Source: JAFGBI01 sp964480725 (GTDB lineage Bacteria > Myxococcota_A > Polyangia > Polyangiales > Polyangiaceae). Taken from it: DNA of 64,000 nucleotides. This document shows, piece after piece, positions 61,567 through 64,000 of this stretch (position 1 is its first letter; every line of letters starts with the position of its first letter). The position numbers and the translations under genes are program-made. Location: assembly GCA_964480725.1 (NCBI GenBank), contig CAYZQO010000009.1, positions 60,915 to 124,914 on the forward strand. Reading direction: 5' to 3'. The notes beneath the pieces were generated by a model, which was given only the letters and a program-made list of their open reading frames with translations, was not told the origin of the DNA and ran no database searches.

Positions 61567-62585
61567 CGCGGACGGCAGCGCTGGCGCTCAAGCTCCTCGT
61601 CACGGTGACGCTGGTCGCCGTGGTGGTCCTGCGGGTCGATCTCGCCGGCGTCTCCCGGGCGCTGGGATCGCTCTCGGCCGGCGCCGTCGCCGCGGCGCTC
61701 TCGCTCACGGCGGCCTCGGTGGCGGTGTCCGCGTGGCGCTGGCACCGGGTGCTCGCTCACCTCGGCGAGCGGGTGTCGCCGTGGGCGCTGCTCGGGGACA
61801 CCCTCGTCGGCACCACCTATAACCTCCTCTTGCCGACCTCCGTCGGCGGCGACGTGGCGCGGGCGCTCCGCTGCGCACGCCGCGTGCGCGACGGCGAGCA
61901 CGCCTGGGCCTCCGTGGCCTTCGAGCGCCTCCTCGGTCTGCTCTCGCTGGTGCTGGTGTCGACCGTCGGCCTGCTCAGCGGGCTCACCAGCGCCACGATC
62001 CCCTTGCTGGCCGCCGCCGCCGTCATGGCCGTGCTCCTCGCCGCGCTGATCGCGGCCGCCCCCGCCCCGCTCCGCCTGGCCGCGCGCCTCGGGGAGCGCG
62101 GCTCGGCGTCGCTGGCGGCGTCCCTGCGACGCATCGCTGCGGCCTGGAGCGGCGCGCTCGGTCGCCCCGCCCCACGACTCGAGACCTTCGCCTGGTCGGT
62201 CGCCTACCAGGTCGTCGCCCTGACCCTCCTGGTGCCGATCGCGGCCGAGTGGGCCGTCCCCAACCTCGCCGCCGCGATCTACCTCGGCGTGCCGGTCGCG
62301 CTGGTGGCCGCTACCTTGCCGGTGAGCCTCGGCGGGCACGGCCTGCGGGAGTCGCTGTTCGTGGTGGTGCTGGCGCCGTTCGGGCTCTCGCCGGAGCGCG
62401 CCCTCGCGCTGTCGCTGGTCTGGCTCGCCTCAAACCTCGCCGTGGGCCTCGCCGGGCTCGGGGTGCTGCTGGCGACGCGCCCCGCGAGCCCGCCGCCCGG
62501 CATGCGCCGGGCTCAGGCCGGATCCCGCCCCGTCGGCAGCGCCACCCCCGGCTCCGGCGCGAGCAGCTCGGCGAGGCCCTCGTAG
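61563..62585 (+). CDS. lysylphosphatidylglycerol-synthase TM-region family membrane protein
   Basis: A 340-residue polytopic protein with about eight membrane helices. The family marks are VSAWRWHRVLAHLG, the conserved LLPTSVGGDVARALRC near 82-98, VAFERLLGLLSLVLV, and the C-terminal AAIYLGVPVALVAATLPVSLGGHGLRE followed by ERALALSLVW. Members include the flippase half of MprF and many proteins in glycan or lipid operons, where a lipid-flipping role is suspected. Last gene of the six-gene operon; it would be the natural transporter of its product. Its last 73 bp overlap the convergent ATPase gene. Confidence 0.92.
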   Translation: MTRTAALALKLLVTVTLVAVVVLRVDLAGVSRALGSLSAGAVAAALSLTAASVAVSAWRWHRVLAHLGERVSPWALLGDTLVGTTYNLLLPTSVGGDVARALRCARRVRDGEHAWASVAFERLLGLLSLVLVSTVGLLSGLTSATIPLLAAAAVMAVLLAALIAAAPAPLRLAARLGERGSASLAASLRRIAAAWSGALGRPAPRLETFAWSVAYQVVALTLLVPIAAEWAVPNLAAAIYLGVPVALVAATLPVSLGGHGLRESLFVVVLAPFGLSPERALALSLVWLASNLAVGLAGLGVLLATRPASPPPGMRRAQAGSRPVGSATPGSGASSSARPS

Positions 62586-63745
62586 GACGTCGCCACGACC
62601 CGCGGCGTGACGCGGAAGCGGTGCGGCGTTCGGCACAGGATGGCGTGGGCGCCCGCCCTGACCCGAAGAGAAGAGCCCCGAAGGTCGTCGTCGATGGCGT
62701 GGAGGATCGCCGCGTCCCGTGGCGACGGGCTCTCGGTCCACTTGGCCTCCACGAACCGGAGCTCACCTCCGCCCTCGAGCAAGAAGTCAACCTCCCGCGC
62801 GCGCTGGTCGCGGTAGTACCAGATCGTGAACGGGCTCGCCTGGGCGGCGACGTGCTTGCGGAGCTCGGCAAACAGAAATGTTTCCCAGACCGTGCCGAGG
62901 TAGGGCGACCCCTCGAGCGAGCGCTCGTCGAGGCCGAGCAGGTGGCAGAGCAGGCCGGGATCTCCGAAGTAGAGCTTGGGCGACTTGACCATCCGCTTGG
63001 CGACGTTCTGGTAATACGGCTCGAGTAGGACGATCTGATTGGACGCCTCGAGCACCGAGATCCACTGGCCGATCGTCTTGACGGACACGCCCACGTCCTT
63101 GGCGATGTCGGACCGGTTGAGGAGCTGGCCGGAGCGGGCGGCGGCGATCCGGATGAAGCGCTCGAAGTCGCGGAGGTTGGTGACGTTCAGGATCTCCCGA
63201 ACGTCGCGCTGGAGGTAGGTGGCGAGGTAGCTCGAGTGGAAGTCCCGCGCGTCGAGGTCAGGCCGCCGCCAGAGCTCGGGATAGAACCCGCGCGCGAGCG
63301 TCGCCGGGAGCTCCGCCGCGGGCAGCGGCGCTACGGCACGGATCTCGGCCGACGAAAGCGGCTCGAGCTCGATTTGGCCACAACGTCCGGCGAGCGAGTC
63401 GGAAACCTCGCGCATGAGCGAGAACTTCTGGCTTCCGGTGAGGACGAGCTGCCCAGCCTCGGTGCGCCGCTCGTCCACGGCGCGCTTCACGTGACGGAAC
63501 AGCCCGGGCGCGTACTGAACCTCATCGACGATCAGCGGGCGGGGGTGGTCACGGAGAAATCGGTCCGGCTCCGTCTCGGCCTGCGCGGCGAGGCTCGGCA
63601 GATCCAGGCTCACGTAGCCGAAGCTCGGCAGGGCACGGCGCAGCAGGGCCGTCTTCCCGGCCTGACGGGCCCCGGTCAGCACCACGACGGGGAAACTGCG
63701 GAGCAGCCGGTGGAGGCGCTCGGTAACGAGCCTCGGGTACCACAT
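62513..63745 (-). CDS. DUF4143 AAA-type ATPase
   Basis: A 410-residue protein of the AAA_14/DUF4143 family. Walker A in VVLTGARQAGKTALLRR (near 22-35), Walker B in RPLIVDEVQYAPGLF, sensor LVLTGSQKFSLM. The middle LATYLQRDVREILNVTNLRDFERFIR contains the conserved YL.RDV motif, and the C-terminal DUF4143/nuclease-like part has YYRDQRAREVDFLLEGGGELRFVEAKW with the D-x-K like EVDF..EAK residues. The biochemical role of this family is not established; it often occurs in variable regions and may be a mobile or defence-related gene. Start ATG 63745. Its 3' end overlaps the operon gene by 73 bp. Confidence 0.93.
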   Translation of the reverse strand: MWYPRLVTERLHRLLRSFPVVVLTGARQAGKTALLRRALPSFGYVSLDLPSLAAQAETEPDRFLRDHPRPLIVDEVQYAPGLFRHVKRAVDERRTEAGQLVLTGSQKFSLMREVSDSLAGRCGQIELEPLSSAEIRAVAPLPAAELPATLARGFYPELWRRPDLDARDFHSSYLATYLQRDVREILNVTNLRDFERFIRIAAARSGQLLNRSDIAKDVGVSVKTIGQWISVLEASNQIVLLEPYYQNVAKRMVKSPKLYFGDPGLLCHLLGLDERSLEGSPYLGTVWETFLFAELRKHVAAQASPFTIWYYRDQRAREVDFLLEGGGELRFVEAKWTESPSPRDAAILHAIDDDLRGSSLRVRAGAHAILCRTPHRFRVTPRVVATSYEGLAELLAPEPGVALPTGRDPA

Positions 63746-63751
63746 CCGCCA

Positions 63752-63780
63752 ATTTGTTCCCCTGAAGTAAACTTTGTCAA
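63752..63780 (-). promoter_or_regulatory. promoter of the DUF4143 ATPase gene, probably giving a leaderless mRNA
   Basis: On the minus strand a perfect TTGACA (63775-63780) and, after 17 bp, ACAAAT (63752-63757). Transcription would start about 7 bp downstream, at or next to the ATG at 63745. The region is clearly richer in A and T than its surroundings. The remaining bases to the window end hold no gene I can support. Confidence 0.5.
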
Positions 63781-64000
63781 CCTGGCGCTACCTCGGCGCC
63801 GGGCCGTCGGCCGGTACCCTCGCGCCGCCCCTCAACCGCAACTCGCCGGGCCGCGCACGGGAGCCCAAGCGCCCGGACCTCGGACTTGTCGCCGCCCGCG
63901 GGCGCCGGCGCGCGGAACAAGGGCCAATGACGATATCCGTCATCCGCGCGGTACGATTTGGTGCGAATCTGGAATAGCTACAGTCGACTGGCTCGCGATT

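Noticed and set aside
63774..63977. 67-codon plus-strand frame at the window end
   Set aside because: No ribosome site, no domain, and composition typical of non-coding GC-rich sequence; it also overlaps the ATPase promoter.

Overview
The window is very GC-rich (by eye about 70 %) and reads as a Myxococcota (delta-proteobacterial, Polyangia-like) chromosome. The reasons are the mix of multi-domain signalling proteins, DUF4388 proteins, lipoproteins with Pro/Ala-rich linkers, HEAT-repeat chemosensory genes and a split ATP synthase operon whose AtpF carries an N-terminal signal and His-rich extension. Three runs of N (10, 100 and 100 bases) show a draft or metagenome-derived assembly. The two 100-N runs both fall inside coding tandem repeats. 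I saw no rRNA, tRNA, CRISPR array, integrase or intact insertion sequence.

Layout. 1-6041: three genes for a soluble NAD(P)H-linked iron-sulfur flavoprotein complex (NuoE-like, NuoF-like, and a fused ferredoxin/GltD/NuoG/FdhA-like subunit), best matched by architecture to Stn-type electron-bifurcating transhydrogenases. 6055-8517: two small conserved proteins, a 0.9-kb stretch with no gene, and two Hsp20 chaperones. 8771-16343: a seven-gene chemosensory operon (cheY-cheA-cheW-cheW-HEAT-cheR-cheB) with no receptor. 16786-28490: single genes, including a coiled-coil protein, an orphan response regulator, a Tat-exported DUF362 protein, tRNA-dihydrouridine synthase, an S4 RNA-binding protein, a DUF4388 protein, a glycerophosphodiesterase, hisG-hisI and a sugar kinase. 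28559-36795: a LEA-type lipoprotein, a B12/radical SAM protein, a decayed kup potassium transporter and three glycosyltransferases. 36979-45887: gpmA, a hybrid kinase without its phospho-acceptor histidine, an integrin-like repeat protein coupled to a solute-binding protein, small membrane proteins, a MurG-like glycosyltransferase and a lipoprotein. 45983-51407: atpF'-F-H-A-G plus a repeat-rich membrane-anchored protein; the a, c, beta and epsilon genes are not here. 51501-56254: folK, a tiny membrane protein, a large receiver-like/DUF4388/J-like protein and a response regulator. 56340-62585: a six-gene, translationally coupled operon (epimerase, DegT aminotransferase, polyprenyl-phosphate-type glycosyltransferase, ATP-grasp ligase, methyltransferase, LPG-synthase-type membrane protein) that looks like an undescribed pathway for a modified amino-sugar envelope glycan. 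The window ends with a DUF4143 ATPase on the other strand.

Cutting across this is a dispersed element of about 120 bp. Three clear copies (near 16.6, 18.8 and 24.0 kb), one diverged copy (22.0 kb) and one fragment (34.2 kb) lie between genes. The clear copies share a coding-like 5' block and a 3' hairpin that is kept although its bases differ. This element and the six-gene operon are the strongest candidates for something undescribed.
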